The position numbers were made by a program, and so were the translations under genes. DNA of 64,000 nt from Neotamlana nanhaiensis (GTDB lineage: Bacteria; Bacteroidota; Bacteroidia; Flavobacteriales; Flavobacteriaceae), in NCBI RefSeq assembly GCF_000943555.1, contig NZ_JTDV01000016.1, forward strand, positions 62,001 to 126,000, given 5' to 3'. Each line of letters opens with the position of its first letter. Position 1 is the stretch's first letter. Shown here one piece after another: positions 63,898-64,000 of the stretch. The notes under the pieces are model-generated. The model did no database searches. It had not been told where the DNA came from and was given only the letters and a program-made list of their open reading frames with translations.

Positions 63898-64000
63898 GAC
63901 CTATAAAAATTTAAGCTGCAAAGTTAAGAAAACGTAACCTGACTAAAAATATTGTTTGTAATGCCAATTACCAACCTATAGGATGTTTGGTTTAAAACAA

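Noticed and set aside
1-64000. CRISPR arrays, tRNA genes, rRNA genes, insertion sequences and prophage
   Set aside because: I saw no evenly spaced direct repeats, cloverleaf or CCA-ended sequences, transposase or integrase frames, or a phage structural cluster other than the lone gp19-like gene.

Overview
The window is AT-rich chromosomal DNA from a gliding member of the Flavobacteriaceae (Bacteroidota). The evidence is GldH, PorZ, three proteins with type IX secretion (T9SS) C-terminal signals, several promoters fitting the Bacteroidota consensus TAnnTTTG, weak Shine-Dalgarno signals, and many orthologues typical of this family. I found no rRNA, tRNA, CRISPR array, transposase or integrase. 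Most of the sequence is compact housekeeping and envelope DNA.

Layout. 1-4.6 kb: the right edge of a defence locus, with the end of a Fic-family gene, a type I restriction HsdR subunit and a DUF5655/PD-(D/E)XK-like protein. 4.7-10.2 kb: ArsC/Spx-like and DinB-like proteins, envelope proteins, NADP-type glutamate dehydrogenase, and a secreted M23 peptidase. 10.5-14.6 kb: ricT-gldH-PBP1A. 14.6-22.2 kb (minus strand): acetoacetyl-CoA synthetase, a two-domain peptide ABC ATPase, a 3'-5' exonuclease, a serine hydrolase, Ogt and a CorC-like protein. 22.5-30.1 kb: an accessory envelope block with a large T9SS type B protein, two unknown proteins, an outer-membrane barrel, an Ig/DM13 lipoprotein and another serine hydrolase. 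30.4-33.2 kb: a large MG2/TonB-plug-like protein.

33.2-46.8 kb is a haem biosynthesis region. hemA, a hemC-hemD fusion, hemE, a Trk/Ktr potassium transporter, an EI24 membrane protein, hemF and hemB run on the minus strand. Divergently on the plus strand come an AraC-type regulator, a 53-residue small ORF, ThuA, an unknown secreted protein, ferrochelatase (hemH), a MATE exporter and a HemJ-like protein. Together they cover the steps from glutamyl-tRNA to protohaem except hemL, which is not in the window. Two palindromic repeats lie between genes of the minus-strand run.

46.8-64 kb: an NtrY-like histidine kinase, a crotonase, an unknown secreted protein, an orphan phage-tail-tube (gp19) protein, a PA0069-like radical SAM protein, porZ-recO-TonB receptor, a T9SS type A protein, recX, an NfeD-like/flotillin pair, a small barrel protein and a cupin/JmjC-like protein.

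No single obvious new system stands out. The loci most worth follow-up are the orphan tail-tube gene, the DM13 lipoprotein/barrel pair, the iterated motif upstream of acetoacetyl-CoA synthetase, the small ORF beside the AraC regulator, and the defence edge at the left end.
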